Assembly (NCBI GenBank): GCA_001028025.1
Contig: LDAQ01000104.1
Span: 1-37,624, forward strand
Length of the DNA: 37,624 nucleotides
Origin: Faecalicatena fissicatena
Lineage (GTDB): Bacteria > Bacillota > Clostridia > Lachnospirales > Lachnospiraceae
Direction: 5' to 3'
Shown: piece after piece, positions 29,481 to 37,548 of the stretch
Numbering within the stretch: the first letter of the stretch is position 1
How the letters are laid out: each line of letters opens with the position of its first letter
Translations under genes and position numbers: made by a program
Notes under the pieces: model-generated
Databases searched by the model: none
What the model was told of the DNA's origin: nothing
What the model saw: only the letters and a program-made list of their open reading frames with translations

Positions 29481-30674
29481 TCAGTTAAATTCAACTCTCA
29501 CTGCACAAATCTCCGCCTTCGTCCCCACCCTGATATAAGGCCCGAACACGCCAACCCCCGAGGTAACGATATTATGCATCTGCCCCTTCTGCAGATACCC
29601 ATAAGCATTTTCCCACATCAGCCGTATTGTCAGATTACCAGGAAATGTCTGCCCATTGTGTGTATGCCCGCACAGATCCACATCCACCCCCGCGGCGGCA
29701 AGCTCATCCAGTTCCGCCGGTTCATGGTCGATCACGATAATCGGCAGACGCTTGTCCATTCCTTCCGTAATTTCTTCCGGAGTCTTCCGTTTTTGGATCC
29801 CCCGGCCTGGCCGGTGCATATCCGGACGCCCGTACAGATAAAAGCTGTCATCCACCAGCACGCCTTCATCCCGCAGCAGTGTAATCCCTGCTTTTTCCAG
29901 AAATGCATCCATCCGCACATCGCTTTCCTTCTTATCCTTTTTATTGCCAAATGTAAAACCTGCCAGTATCTTCTCTTCTATATCATGGTTCCCATAACAT
30001 GCATAAGTTCCATATGTGCTCTTTATCCCCTTCAAAATGGATATCAAACGCCCGGGATCCTCCAGCGCTTCATATTCATTATCAAATATATCCCCTGCGA
30101 GCACCACTATATCCGGATTCTGCTCATTGATCCTGTCCACCATCTTCTCAATCTGGCTGCAGCCCACATTGTACCCCATATGCAGATCCGCCGCCAGCAC
30201 TATATTCAGCCCCTCAAGCTCTCCCGCATCTTTCCTGACCGTAATTTCATAATCCGTGGTTCTGACAATCCGTGCATTCACAGCACCCGCAATACATAGA
30301 ACAGCCACTGCCGCAATACACACAGTGCCAGCTACAGCAAGCCGTTTCCTGCCCGCCTGTTCAGACCATTCTATCCTCTTTGCCCTCTGCAGAATCAACC
30401 GGATCACATCCGCCACAGCAATCACAGGCAATGCATAAAGCATCACACCCAGCCAATAATTTCCGGTCAGCTTCAGCAGCCGTTCCAGCGTCCCTGCCGG
30501 AAGCAGAAATCCGGTCAGTACTGCCGTTGAGAGGACAATATAGACTGTGACAATAACAATACGGACACTTTTTCTGCCAAAATGGCTGCTGCAGGTTTTC
30601 ATCCACCGCAGCAGCCATCCAAGCATATATACATTCAGCAAAATATAAACAGGGGATAAATAAACTGCCAGCAT
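29481..30674 (-). CDS. membrane-anchored calcineurin-like metallophosphoesterase
   Basis: The 397-residue protein has four to five N-terminal membrane segments (residues about 1-140) and a C-terminal metallophosphoesterase domain. All metal-binding motifs are visible: VLAADLHMG, VVLAGDIFDNE, ACYGNHDIE, IVIDHEP and VDLCGHTHNGQ. The layout is that of YkuE/YaeI-type phosphoesterases, some of which act on lipid head groups such as UDP-diacylglucosamine; the substrate here is not known. The start at 30674 has GAGGAG 8 bases upstream. It follows the MscS gene by 13 bases in the same direction. Confidence 0.88.
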   Translation of the reverse strand: MLAVYLSPVYILLNVYMLGWLLRWMKTCSSHFGRKSVRIVIVTVYIVLSTAVLTGFLLPAGTLERLLKLTGNYWLGVMLYALPVIAVADVIRLILQRAKRIEWSEQAGRKRLAVAGTVCIAAVAVLCIAGAVNARIVRTTDYEITVRKDAGELEGLNIVLAADLHMGYNVGCSQIEKMVDRINEQNPDIVVLAGDIFDNEYEALEDPGRLISILKGIKSTYGTYACYGNHDIEEKILAGFTFGNKKDKKESDVRMDAFLEKAGITLLRDEGVLVDDSFYLYGRPDMHRPGRGIQKRKTPEEITEGMDKRLPIIVIDHEPAELDELAAAGVDVDLCGHTHNGQTFPGNLTIRLMWENAYGYLQKGQMHNIVTSGVGVFGPYIRVGTKAEICAVRVEFN

Positions 30675-30687
30675 GTTCTCTGCTCCT

Positions 30688-31578
30688 CTACTTTCCCTCT
30701 CCATACATATGCACTGTCAGCTGATTATATGGAATCTCAATGCCTTCTCTGTCAAAAGTCAGCTTAATCTCCTCCAGAAGCCGCCATTTTGTGGGCCAGA
30801 ACTCGTCTGTTTTTACCCATGCACGCATGCCCAGTATCACGGCGCTGTCCGCCAGAGTATCCACAAACACCTTGATATCCTCATCCTGCATAATCGCATC
30901 ATCCTTCGTCAGAAGCTCCTCCAGCAGTGCCTTCGCCTTTTTCAGATCGGCATGGTATGCAATCCCCACTTTCAGATCCAGCTGCCGCTCCGGCCTGGCT
31001 GTTACATTTGTCAGGCTGCTGTTAGCAAGCGTACCGTTTGGAATCACAATCGTCTTATTATCCACGGTGGACAACTTTGTATAAAATATCTGAATCTCCT
31101 TTACCGTGCCTTCATTCTTCCCGGTATCCTCGATAATATAATCGCCGACCACAAACGGTTTCAGCAGCAGAATCAATACGCCGCCCGCAAAGTTGGATAA
31201 ACTGCCCTGCAGTGCCAGACCGACGGCAACACCTGCCGAAGCAATTAATGCTGCTACAGAAGAAGATTCCACGCCCAGCTTTGTCGCAATCGTAAAAATA
31301 AGCAGCGCATACAGGCTGAACTTTAAGAGAGAATCCACAAATTGTACGACGCCCTGGTCTGCGCTGGTCCGCTGCAGTGAATGCTTAACAATTTTTTGAA
31401 TCCATCGTATTACTACCCGGCCAACCATAAAGAATACAAACGCCAGAATCACTCTTATCCCAAATCCGATCAGTGCAGGGAGATGTTCCTGAAAATATTC
31501 TGTCACACGGTTTACTTCCCCCGTCACCTCTGCTGCCACTTCCTCGGCCGATTTTAAATCAGATGCCGCTAATATCAT
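30688..31578 (-). CDS. MscS-family mechanosensitive channel
   Basis: The 296-residue protein has about three membrane helices. The pore helix region VAALIASAGVAVGLALQGSLSNFAGGVLILLLKPFVVGD is followed by the MscS beta domain (TVDNKTIVIPNGTLANSSLTNVTA) and the alpha/beta C-domain. The Gly/Ala-packed helix and the PNG motif are diagnostic. It releases solutes on osmotic downshock. The start is the ATG at 31578 because AGGAGG is 7 bases before it; the TTG at 31584 is too close. It lies 12 bases after pgeF. Confidence 0.92.
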   Translation of the reverse strand: MILAASDLKSAEEVAAEVTGEVNRVTEYFQEHLPALIGFGIRVILAFVFFMVGRVVIRWIQKIVKHSLQRTSADQGVVQFVDSLLKFSLYALLIFTIATKLGVESSSVAALIASAGVAVGLALQGSLSNFAGGVLILLLKPFVVGDYIIEDTGKNEGTVKEIQIFYTKLSTVDNKTIVIPNGTLANSSLTNVTARPERQLDLKVGIAYHADLKKAKALLEELLTKDDAIMQDEDIKVFVDTLADSAVILGMRAWVKTDEFWPTKWRLLEEIKLTFDREGIEIPYNQLTVHMYGEGK

Positions 31579-31590
31579 ATTCAAGCCTCC

Positions 31591-32451
31591 TTATACTGTT
31601 TCTTCCCTCAGAGCAAGGAATGCGCACAGATTCCCGCGCTTATCTCCTGCCGTTCTGTGGGAATATAAGTTTTCACTGTTGCAGTGCGTACATAGATTCG
31701 TCACCGCAATATGTTCCTGTTTTATCCCCGCCTCAAGAAAAATCAGTTCATTCGCTCTCCACAGGTTCAGCTGATACCTGCCGTTTTCTTTCCTGTAAAA
31801 TAAATCTTCCCAGAATTCTTCTTTAAAATGCAGTCTGAACTGTTCAATCACCTCTTCACTGACTTCGTAACAGTCCTGACAGATCGACGGTCCTACCGCT
31901 GCCAGAATATCAGCTGGATTGGATCCATACTCTTTCTGCATCAGCTCCACAGTCACTTTTCCAATCTTGGATACCGTTCCTCTCCATCCAGAGTGGCTCA
32001 ACCCTACCACCTTTTTCACCGGATCCAAAAAATACAGAGGCACACAGTCGGCAAAAAAAGTAACCAGACAAATGCCGGGCACATTTGTAACAAGCCCATC
32101 CACGTCCGTATAACTTCTTTTCCTGGTAATTCCCATTCCTCTGTCCGCTTCCATAACCACACGGACATTGGCAGTATGGGTCTGCTGGGTAAAGACCATA
32201 TTTTCACACTTTATCCCCATAGCATCCCCGATCCGCCTGAAGTTTTCCCTCACCGACTCTTCTTTATCCCCTCTGGTAAAGCTTAAATTCAGCGAAGAGT
32301 AACAACCTTCGCTGACGCCCCCCAGTCTGGTGGAAAAGCCATGTCTCACAATTCCCGTATTTTGAAACAACGGATATTCCAAATATGGAGTATCCGTCTC
32401 TATCTCTTGAAAAATCTTTTCCTGATTCTTATAATGCAGTCCTAAGCTCAT
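31591..32451 (-). CDS. pgeF: peptidoglycan editing factor PgeF (laccase domain, YfiH family)
   Basis: The 286-residue protein has the family motifs HGFSTRLGGVSEGCYSSLNL, VFTQQTHTANV, FFADCVPLYFLDP and GLSHSGWRGTVSKI, with zinc-binding His/Cys/His residues. NLCTHCNSENLYSHR at the C-terminus is also typical. In E. coli this enzyme removes wrongly incorporated residues from peptidoglycan precursors (L-Ser in place of L-Ala); related proteins act as purine-nucleoside phosphorylase/deaminase (FAMIN-type). It lies between yraN and mscS in the minus-strand run. Confidence 0.9.
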   Translation of the reverse strand: MSLGLHYKNQEKIFQEIETDTPYLEYPLFQNTGIVRHGFSTRLGGVSEGCYSSLNLSFTRGDKEESVRENFRRIGDAMGIKCENMVFTQQTHTANVRVVMEADRGMGITRKRSYTDVDGLVTNVPGICLVTFFADCVPLYFLDPVKKVVGLSHSGWRGTVSKIGKVTVELMQKEYGSNPADILAAVGPSICQDCYEVSEEVIEQFRLHFKEEFWEDLFYRKENGRYQLNLWRANELIFLEAGIKQEHIAVTNLCTHCNSENLYSHRTAGDKRGNLCAFLALREETV

Positions 32452-32465
32452 ATACTCCCTTTCTG

Positions 32466-32828
32466 TTATCCGCAGAAAGCATCCCGGATATGCATAATCC
32501 TTCCCCTTTCAATCCCGATCACATCAAACCTGCACGGAATATCCGACAGGCCATGGACTGTAAGATAATAAGAAGCACACTGATAAATCACCCGCTTCTT
32601 CTTTTGGCCTACCGCCTCCAGGGGGCTTCCCTTTCTTGCATCCTGCCGGTACTTCACCTCACAGAACACAAGATATTCTCCGTCCCGCGCAATGATATCA
32701 ATCTCACCGATACGGCAGCGGTAATTATATTCCAGGATCACATATCCCTGCTGTTCCAGATAGTACCCGACCGCCTGCTCATAGTCTGTACCAGTTCTCC
32801 GGTTATTCTGCTTTTCTGCATGTTTCAT
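32466..32828 (-). CDS. yraN: YraN/UPF0102 family endonuclease-fold protein
   Basis: The 120-residue protein has TGTDYEQAVGYYLEQQGYVILEYNYR, GEIDIIARDGEYLVFCEVKYRQ and the end PCRFDVIGIER. The Glu, Asp, Glu-x-Lys residues form a restriction-endonuclease-like active site. The family is almost always next to rnhB in bacteria, as here; its substrate is still debated. Confidence 0.9.
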   Translation of the reverse strand: MKHAEKQNNRRTGTDYEQAVGYYLEQQGYVILEYNYRCRIGEIDIIARDGEYLVFCEVKYRQDARKGSPLEAVGQKKKRVIYQCASYYLTVHGLSDIPCRFDVIGIERGRIMHIRDAFCG

Positions 32829-32871
32829 ATTTTGTTTCTGCTGCGATTACACATTATTGCCAACACCTGCC

Positions 32872-32894
32872 ATACCGCCAGTACACTGCGGTAT
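32872..32894. repeat. hairpin in the rnhB-yraN gap
   Basis: Perfect 7-bp inverted repeat ATACCGC / GCGGTAT with a 9-base loop in the 102-base gap between rnhB and yraN. No T run follows on the transcribed strand, so it may be an mRNA processing or stability element rather than a terminator. Confidence 0.35.
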
Positions 32895-32930
32895 GACATC
32901 CCATCCTGTACCCAGAAAACACCACAAATC

Positions 32931-33695
32931 TTATTCTGCTGCAAAGTTCTTTATAAAAGATACCCGATGAATCGGTGTCGGTCCCATTTTTTTCAAGGCC
33001 TCGATGTGAGCCGCAGAGCCATATCCCTTGTTCTCTGCGAACCCGTAACCGGGCAGTATTTTGTCGTATTCTAACATCAGCCTGTCTCTGGTCACTTTGG
33101 CGATGATGCTTGCCGCTGCGATTGAAACACTTTTTGCATCTCCCTTAATGATTGGCACCTGAGGAAGTGTAATTCCCGGTATGGTGACCGCATCATTCAG
33201 CAAAAGCGTGGGAGCAGTTTCAAGCTCCTGCACTGCGATGCGCATGGCCTCATATGTAGCCTGAAGAATATTAATCTTATCTATTCTTGCGGGGCTTGCC
33301 ATCCCAATCCCTGTCGCCACCGCCTTATCCATGATCTCATCATAAAGTTCTTCTCTCTTTTTTGCCGAGAGCTTTTTCGAGTCATTGATATATAAGATTT
33401 CGCAATCTTTTGGAAGGATCACCGCTCCCGCTACCACAGGACCGGCCAGCGGGCCTCTTCCCACTTCATCAATTCCACAGATAAATGTATGTTCATCATA
33501 CTTCTTTTCATACCGCTTCATCTGCTCCAGGCGGAGCCGCTCTTCCTCAAGCTTTGCTTCCTTCTTCTTATACCTTATAATCAGACTCTGTACCCCGCTG
33601 CGGGAATCCTCGGCATATTTTTCGTACAGCCCGGATAGTTCCCGGGGCTCTGCCTCTTCAAATTCTATTTTAATATCAAAGATACTGTTACTCAT
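32931..33695 (-). CDS. rnhB: ribonuclease HII
   Basis: This 254-residue enzyme removes ribonucleotides and RNA primers from RNA-DNA hybrids. FICGIDEVGRGPLAGPVVAGAV carries the catalytic Asp-Glu pair. DSKKLSAKKREELYDEI and IIKGDAKSVSIAAASIIAKVTRDRLM carry the remaining conserved residues. An N-terminal helical extension of about 70 residues (YEKYAEDSRSGVQSLIIRYKKK…) is the form usual in Firmicutes. Its start lies inside the end of lepB (8-base overlap), with GGAGTG upstream. Confidence 0.95.
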   Translation of the reverse strand: MSNSIFDIKIEFEEAEPRELSGLYEKYAEDSRSGVQSLIIRYKKKEAKLEEERLRLEQMKRYEKKYDEHTFICGIDEVGRGPLAGPVVAGAVILPKDCEILYINDSKKLSAKKREELYDEIMDKAVATGIGMASPARIDKINILQATYEAMRIAVQELETAPTLLLNDAVTIPGITLPQVPIIKGDAKSVSIAAASIIAKVTRDRLMLEYDKILPGYGFAENKGYGSAAHIEALKKMGPTPIHRVSFIKNFAAE

Positions 33696-34233
33696 GTTTT
33701 ATCACTCCGAACCTGTTTAATGGCCATATACGGATCCACGCTCTTCCCAGCAGATCTTTTCTGTGGAGTACTCCCACACTGGCATCACGGCTGTCTGCGC
33801 TGTGGTTCCGGTTGTCCCCCAGCACAAAATACTCATCCTCGCCTAAAGTAATCGGATTCTCCGCAATCCCCGGATCCAGCATCTCCTCGTTTCCGTAATG
33901 TTCATCAAGTTCCTCCCCGTCAACATACACACGGCCTCCCATCACCTGCACGGTCTCGCCCGGCAGTCCGATGATCCGCTTTATATAGTATGTATCCTCC
34001 TCATACTGATAAGGGAATACGATGATCTCATATCTCTTGGGTTCTCTGAAACGGAATGAGATCTTATCCACGATCAGATTATCTCCGTCCGACAGCGTCG
34101 TCTCCATAGAAGAGCCGCTGACACGTGTACGCTGCCCCACAAAAGTAATAATCACATAGGTCAGCCCTACAATAATCAATATATACACGATCCAGCCAAG
34201 CAGTTCTCTTATTATGCTTCTTTCCTGGTCCAT
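33688..34233 (-). CDS. lepB: signal peptidase I, second copy
   Basis: This 181-residue enzyme has one N-terminal membrane helix (LLGWIVYILIIVGLTYVIITF), then the catalytic serine motif GSSMETTLSDGDNLIVDKI, the lysine motif YYIKRIIGLPGETVQV, and GDNRNHSADSRDASVG. It cleaves signal peptides on the outer face of the membrane. The second copy in the same operon (35133-35801) has a different N-terminus. The ribosome binding site (AAGGTT) is weaker than those of its neighbours. Confidence 0.92.
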   Translation of the reverse strand: MDQERSIIRELLGWIVYILIIVGLTYVIITFVGQRTRVSGSSMETTLSDGDNLIVDKISFRFREPKRYEIIVFPYQYEEDTYYIKRIIGLPGETVQVMGGRVYVDGEELDEHYGNEEMLDPGIAENPITLGEDEYFVLGDNRNHSADSRDASVGVLHRKDLLGRAWIRIWPLNRFGVIKHE

Positions 34234-34266
34234 ATCTTAACCTTCTTTCTGGCGTCTCTTTCTATA

Positions 34267-35118
34267 TTATGCATAATCCTGAGGAAATTCAAGTGTTATT
34301 TTTCCAATTCTGCCGTTGCGGAAATCATCCAGCAGAAGCCTGGCAGCTTTTTCTGTGTCCAGCTCACAACCCTTTACCAGACAGTGCCTGCTCTCTGCGA
34401 TATTTCTTAGACACTCAAAATGATCCTCAGATTCCTCAATCTGGTATTTTCCCTTCAAAATTCCAGAATAAGACTGTTTTAAAAATCCAATCAATTCCAT
34501 AGCCAGTTCCTCAGAGTTAAGAATCTCATCTTTAATAGAACCGATAAAAGCCAGCCGAAGCCCTACTGTCTGATCCTCAAATTTGGGCCAGAGTATCCCC
34601 GGGGTATCCAGCAGTTCCACATTCTTATTTAGGCGGATCCACTGTTTTCCCTTAGTCACGCCAGGCTTATTGCCGGTCTTTGTACAGGCCTTCCCCGCAA
34701 GCGCATTGATAAAAGTAGATTTTCCCACATTTGGAATTCCCACTACCATCGCCCGGACGGGACGGTTCAGAATTCCCCGTTTCCTGTCTCTCTCTATCTT
34801 CTCTTTACAGGCCTCCTGAATCACGCCCTGTATGGACTTGATCCCTCCGCCTTTTTTGGAATTCACCTTGACTACGGAATAGCCTTTCCCCTTAAAATAT
34901 TCTGCCCACGCATCATTCCATTTGTCTTCCGCCAAATCCGATTTATTCAGCAGAATCAGCCTCGCCTTGTTTTTTCCAAGATCATCAATCTCGGGATTCC
35001 TGCTGCTCACCGGAATCCTGGCGTCAACCAGCTCTATTACAAGGTCAATCAGCTTTATATTTTCCTGCATCATGCGTTTCGCCTTGGTCATATGACCCGG
35101 GTACCACTGAAAATGCAT
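34267..35118 (-). CDS. rbgA: ribosome biogenesis GTPase RbgA (YlqF)
   Basis: This 283-residue circularly permuted GTPase is needed for late assembly of the 50S subunit. MHFQWYPGHMTKAKRMM at the N-terminus is diagnostic. The motif order is G4 (LLNKSDLA), G1 (GIPNVGKSTFINAL), then G3 (LLDTPGILWPK), as in YlqF/YawG proteins. The C-terminal helical domain ends in RLLLDDFRNGRIGKITLE. It lies between two signal peptidase genes and downstream of rplS, the usual Lachnospiraceae arrangement, with GAGGAGG before the ATG. Confidence 0.95.
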   Translation of the reverse strand: MHFQWYPGHMTKAKRMMQENIKLIDLVIELVDARIPVSSRNPEIDDLGKNKARLILLNKSDLAEDKWNDAWAEYFKGKGYSVVKVNSKKGGGIKSIQGVIQEACKEKIERDRKRGILNRPVRAMVVGIPNVGKSTFINALAGKACTKTGNKPGVTKGKQWIRLNKNVELLDTPGILWPKFEDQTVGLRLAFIGSIKDEILNSEELAMELIGFLKQSYSGILKGKYQIEESEDHFECLRNIAESRHCLVKGCELDTEKAARLLLDDFRNGRIGKITLEFPQDYA

Positions 35119-35132
35119 CCTGTACTCCTCCT

Positions 35133-35801
35133 CTATCTCTTAACAAAGCCAAAATCCGAACCTGGACTGGCCACAAACCAGACCTTCCCGTAGATTTCAC
35201 TCCGTTTTACATTACCGATGTCCGCCATCCGGCTGTCATCACTGCCTGCATGGTTATCGCCCATCACAAAATAATCATCTCCGCCCAGCTTCAGCGGTTC
35301 GGCGGCGATTCCCGCCTCTTCTATATCCTCTGCATATATGTGCTGCGTTACTTCTTCATCATTGATAAAGACTTTTCCATCCTTAATCTGCACAGTTTCC
35401 CCGGGAAGCCCGACAATCCTTTTAATCGAATAATGAGTATTCTCATTACCATTCGGCTTAAACGCAATAATATCTCCCCGTTTTGGTTTACTTGCATTGT
35501 AAACAAGCCTGTTTACGAGCACAACATCTCCATTTTTTAAAACAGGCTTCATGGAGTCCCCTGCGTTGCTGACCCGCTGTCCAAAGAACCAGACCAGCAT
35601 AAAGGCAATTGCACAGACAATGATAATCTGCACTGTCCAGTTAACAATTTCTCCCCGGTTCTGCTTCTGTCCCCTGGTCTTTTCCCTCCGGAATCTGAGT
35701 TCCGGCCTTCCGGTGTCAAACTTCAGCCCCTGTTTCTTTTTCCGCCTGCGTTTCTGATCCGCCTGTCTCCGGCGCTTTTTTCGAAAGTTTAAATCACCCA
35801 T
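35133..35801 (-). CDS. lepB: signal peptidase I with a long basic N-terminal tail
   Basis: The 222-residue protein has the motifs GDSMKPVLKNGDVVLVNRL (catalytic Ser), YSIKRIVGLPGETVQI (catalytic Lys) and GDNHAGSDDSRMADIG. One membrane helix (WTVQIIIVCAIAFMLVWFFG) is preceded by about 50 residues very rich in Arg and Lys (FRKKRRRQADQKRRRKKKQG), an unusually long cytoplasmic tail that could contact ribosomes or acidic lipids. It is the first gene after rplS, beyond a hairpin. Confidence 0.93.
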   Translation of the reverse strand: MGDLNFRKKRRRQADQKRRRKKKQGLKFDTGRPELRFRREKTRGQKQNRGEIVNWTVQIIIVCAIAFMLVWFFGQRVSNAGDSMKPVLKNGDVVLVNRLVYNASKPKRGDIIAFKPNGNENTHYSIKRIVGLPGETVQIKDGKVFINDEEVTQHIYAEDIEEAGIAAEPLKLGGDDYFVMGDNHAGSDDSRMADIGNVKRSEIYGKVWFVASPGSDFGFVKR

Positions 35802-35870
35802 AATCTTCCCTCATAACCTGCCGAAACTGTCCGCAGTAAAAAATCACTGAATATCTTCATAATATATAAA

Positions 35871-35900
35871 AGGGACAATATACATGTTGTACTTGTCCCT
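35871..35900 (-). terminator. terminator/attenuator after rplS
   Basis: Minus-strand 8-bp stem AGGGACAA / TTGTCCCT with a 14-base loop, followed by TTTTATATATT, 10 bases after the rplS stop. Partial read-through would let lepB and rbgA be expressed below the level of L19. Confidence 0.65.
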
Positions 35901-35910
35901 CTCATAGTTA

Positions 35911-36258
35911 CTATTTTACTAATTCTTTTACCTTTGCTCTCTTACCAACACGATCTCTTAAGTAGTTCAGTTTTGCTCTTCTTACTTTACCTTTACGAAC
36001 AACTTCTACTTTTTCTACGTTTGGTGAGTGTAACGGCCAAGTCTTTTCAACGCCGATTCCATTGGAATTCTTTCTTACTGTGAAAGTAGCTCTAGTGCTT
36101 CCACCCTGTTTCTTCAGGACTGTTCCCTCAAAAACCTGGATTCTTTCACGGTTACCCTCTTTAATCTTGGCATATACTTTCACTGTATCACCTACATTAA
36201 ACTCCGGTACATTCTCTTTTAACTGCTCTGCTTCAATACTTCTGATAATATCGTTCAT
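35911..36258 (-). CDS. rplS: 50S ribosomal protein L19
   Basis: This 115-residue protein has the family sequence throughout: VPEFNVGDTVKVYAKIKEGN, RIQVFEGTVLKKQGGSTRA, FTVRKNSNGIGVEKTWPLH and RAKLNYLRDRVGKRAKVKE. L19 sits at the 30S-50S interface. AGGAGG lies 7 bases before the ATG. Here it is not preceded by trmD; a divergent CAP-domain gene lies upstream instead, so transcription starts at its own promoter. Confidence 0.98.
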   Translation of the reverse strand: MNDIIRSIEAEQLKENVPEFNVGDTVKVYAKIKEGNRERIQVFEGTVLKKQGGSTRATFTVRKNSNGIGVEKTWPLHSPNVEKVEVVRKGKVRRAKLNYLRDRVGKRAKVKELVK

Positions 36259-36431
36259 TGTGTGACCTCCTTAATATTTAGACGTTCTTAATACCTGCTT
36301 ACAGGCTTATATCATCTCTCCTATCCCACAGCACCACACTCTCGTGCAAGATGCTTTGCAATAAAATATCCGATACCTGCAAGTCCGTTTTTGCATCAGA
36401 GGACCATCTCTTCTCATTTCACAACTGTTGT
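36259..36431 (-). promoter_or_regulatory. rplS 5' leader, possible autogenous regulatory RNA
   Basis: The untranslated leader is about 165 bases between the predicted start and the rplS ATG. It contains complementary segments, such as GATGC with GCATC and a CCTG-TAAG-CAGG hairpin just before the ribosome binding site. L19 leaders that bind the ribosomal protein are known in Firmicutes. The match here is only by position and general structure. Confidence 0.4.
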
Positions 36432-36460
36432 ATTTTACCATACTTTCATATAAGTTTCAA
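36432..36460 (-). promoter_or_regulatory. rplS promoter
   Basis: Minus-strand TTGAAA (36455-36460), a 17-base spacer, and TAAAAT (36432-36437), a good sigma-A match. The start is expected near 36425. Confidence 0.7.
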
Positions 36461-36528
36461 GCCTTTTTTCATCTCTTTTTCCCGTCATCCCGGCCATTTA
36501 CGGGCTTTTTCCATATAATCCCTTATTT

Positions 36529-36557
36529 TTGCAGGACATTTAAATTTATTTTAACAT
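36529..36557 (+). promoter_or_regulatory. candidate promoter of the CAP-domain gene
   Basis: TTGCAG (36529-36534), 17 bases, then TAACAT (36552-36557). Between it and the gene, an AT-rich segment (36606-36652) repeats GTAAYAT-like units and an inverted TGTTAC/GTAACA pair that could bind a regulator. Confidence 0.4.
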
Positions 36558-36669
36558 AGAAGCCGCAGACATTCCAGATGTTACCTGTTTATTTCTTCTT
36601 TTTTTCATGTTACGATCGTTTTGTAATATTTTTGTAACATTTAAATAACATTTTAGGAGGTACATATTC

Positions 36670-37548
36670 ATGAAACACAAGATATTACCGGCTCTGCTCA
36701 CGGCAGCGGTCATAGGAACAGCAGGGTTCGCTCCCCTCACAGTACAGGCGGCATCCCTGGAACAAACCAGACAGGAACTGCAGTCCAAAGGAATCTATAT
36801 AGTAGGTCCTCTGAACAGCACCGAAGAACTCAAACAAAAACTTGAAGCCCTTGGATATGACTGCACCATCCCGAACTGGCTTGACTGCATCATACCAGGA
36901 CTCCCTGGAAATCCGGGACAGCCGGACAACAACCAGCCAGGGAATCCAGAGCTCCCTGATGACAACCAGCCAGAAACCCCGGATCTCCCGGACGACAATC
37001 AGCCCGAGAATCCGGATCTCCCGGACAACAATCAGCCGGAGAATCCAGGTCTCCCGGACAACAATCAGCCCGAGAACCCAGAGCTGCCAGACGGCAACCA
37101 GCCAGGCACCCCTGAGCTCCCAGACAATAATCAGCCCGAAACACCAGAGCAGCCGGATGTAGACGAAGACAATAACGCCTTCATTCAGCAGGTAGTAAAT
37201 CTGGTAAACCAGGAACGCTCCAAAGCAGGCCTGTCCCCGGTAAAAGCCGACACATCAGTACAGGCAGCCGCTCAGGTCCGTGCAAAAGAAATCGAAACAT
37301 CATTTTCACACACACGCCCGGACGGCAGCTCCTTCAGCACAGCATTAACACAGCAGGGAGTCACCTACCGCGGATCCGGTGAAAACATCGCCTGGGGACA
37401 GAAAACCCCCGAACAGGTCATGAACGGCTGGATGAACAGCGAAGGCCACAGAGCCAACATTCTCAATAAAAATTACACTACAATAGGAGTAGGCCTGCAC
37501 CAGAACGCATCCGGAACAAACTACTGGACTCAGTTATTCACTTACTAA
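36670..37548 (+). CDS. secreted CAP-domain (SCP/PR1) protein with repeat linker
   Basis: The 292-residue protein starts with a signal peptide (MKHKILPALLTAAVIGTAGF, cleavage after about residue 27, VQA-A). A short N-domain (SLEQTRQELQSKGIYIVGPL…) has two cysteines near 65 and 73. Residues 81-157 are 11-residue Pro/Asn/Asp repeats. Residues about 165-292 form the CAP domain (FIQQVVNLVNQERSKAGLSPV, FSHTRPDGSSFSTAL, GENIAWGQKTPEQVMNGWMN, GHRANILNKNYTTIGVGL) with the conserved His and Glu. It is exported and probably held near the wall by the linker; no sortase motif is present. AGGAGG lies 9 bases before the ATG. The function of bacterial CAP domains is largely unsettled. Confidence 0.92.
   Translation: MKHKILPALLTAAVIGTAGFAPLTVQAASLEQTRQELQSKGIYIVGPLNSTEELKQKLEALGYDCTIPNWLDCIIPGLPGNPGQPDNNQPGNPELPDDNQPETPDLPDDNQPENPDLPDNNQPENPGLPDNNQPENPELPDGNQPGTPELPDNNQPETPEQPDVDEDNNAFIQQVVNLVNQERSKAGLSPVKADTSVQAAAQVRAKEIETSFSHTRPDGSSFSTALTQQGVTYRGSGENIAWGQKTPEQVMNGWMNSEGHRANILNKNYTTIGVGLHQNASGTNYWTQLFTY
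36910..37140 (+). repeat. seven 33-bp repeats encoding an 11-residue linker unit
   Basis: Seven consecutive units encode N/T-P-x-L/Q-P-D-x-N-Q-P-E/G, with an eighth partial unit after them. Neighbouring units are nearly identical at DNA level (CCGGACAACAATCAGCC occurs more than once), so the copy number is likely to vary between strains. Spurious long frames in this region come from the repeat. Confidence 0.9.

Noticed and set aside
36842..37162. Open frames on both strands over the CAP linker
   Set aside because: They arise from the 33-bp repeat, which lacks stops in several frames. Only the frame with signal peptide and CAP domain is real.
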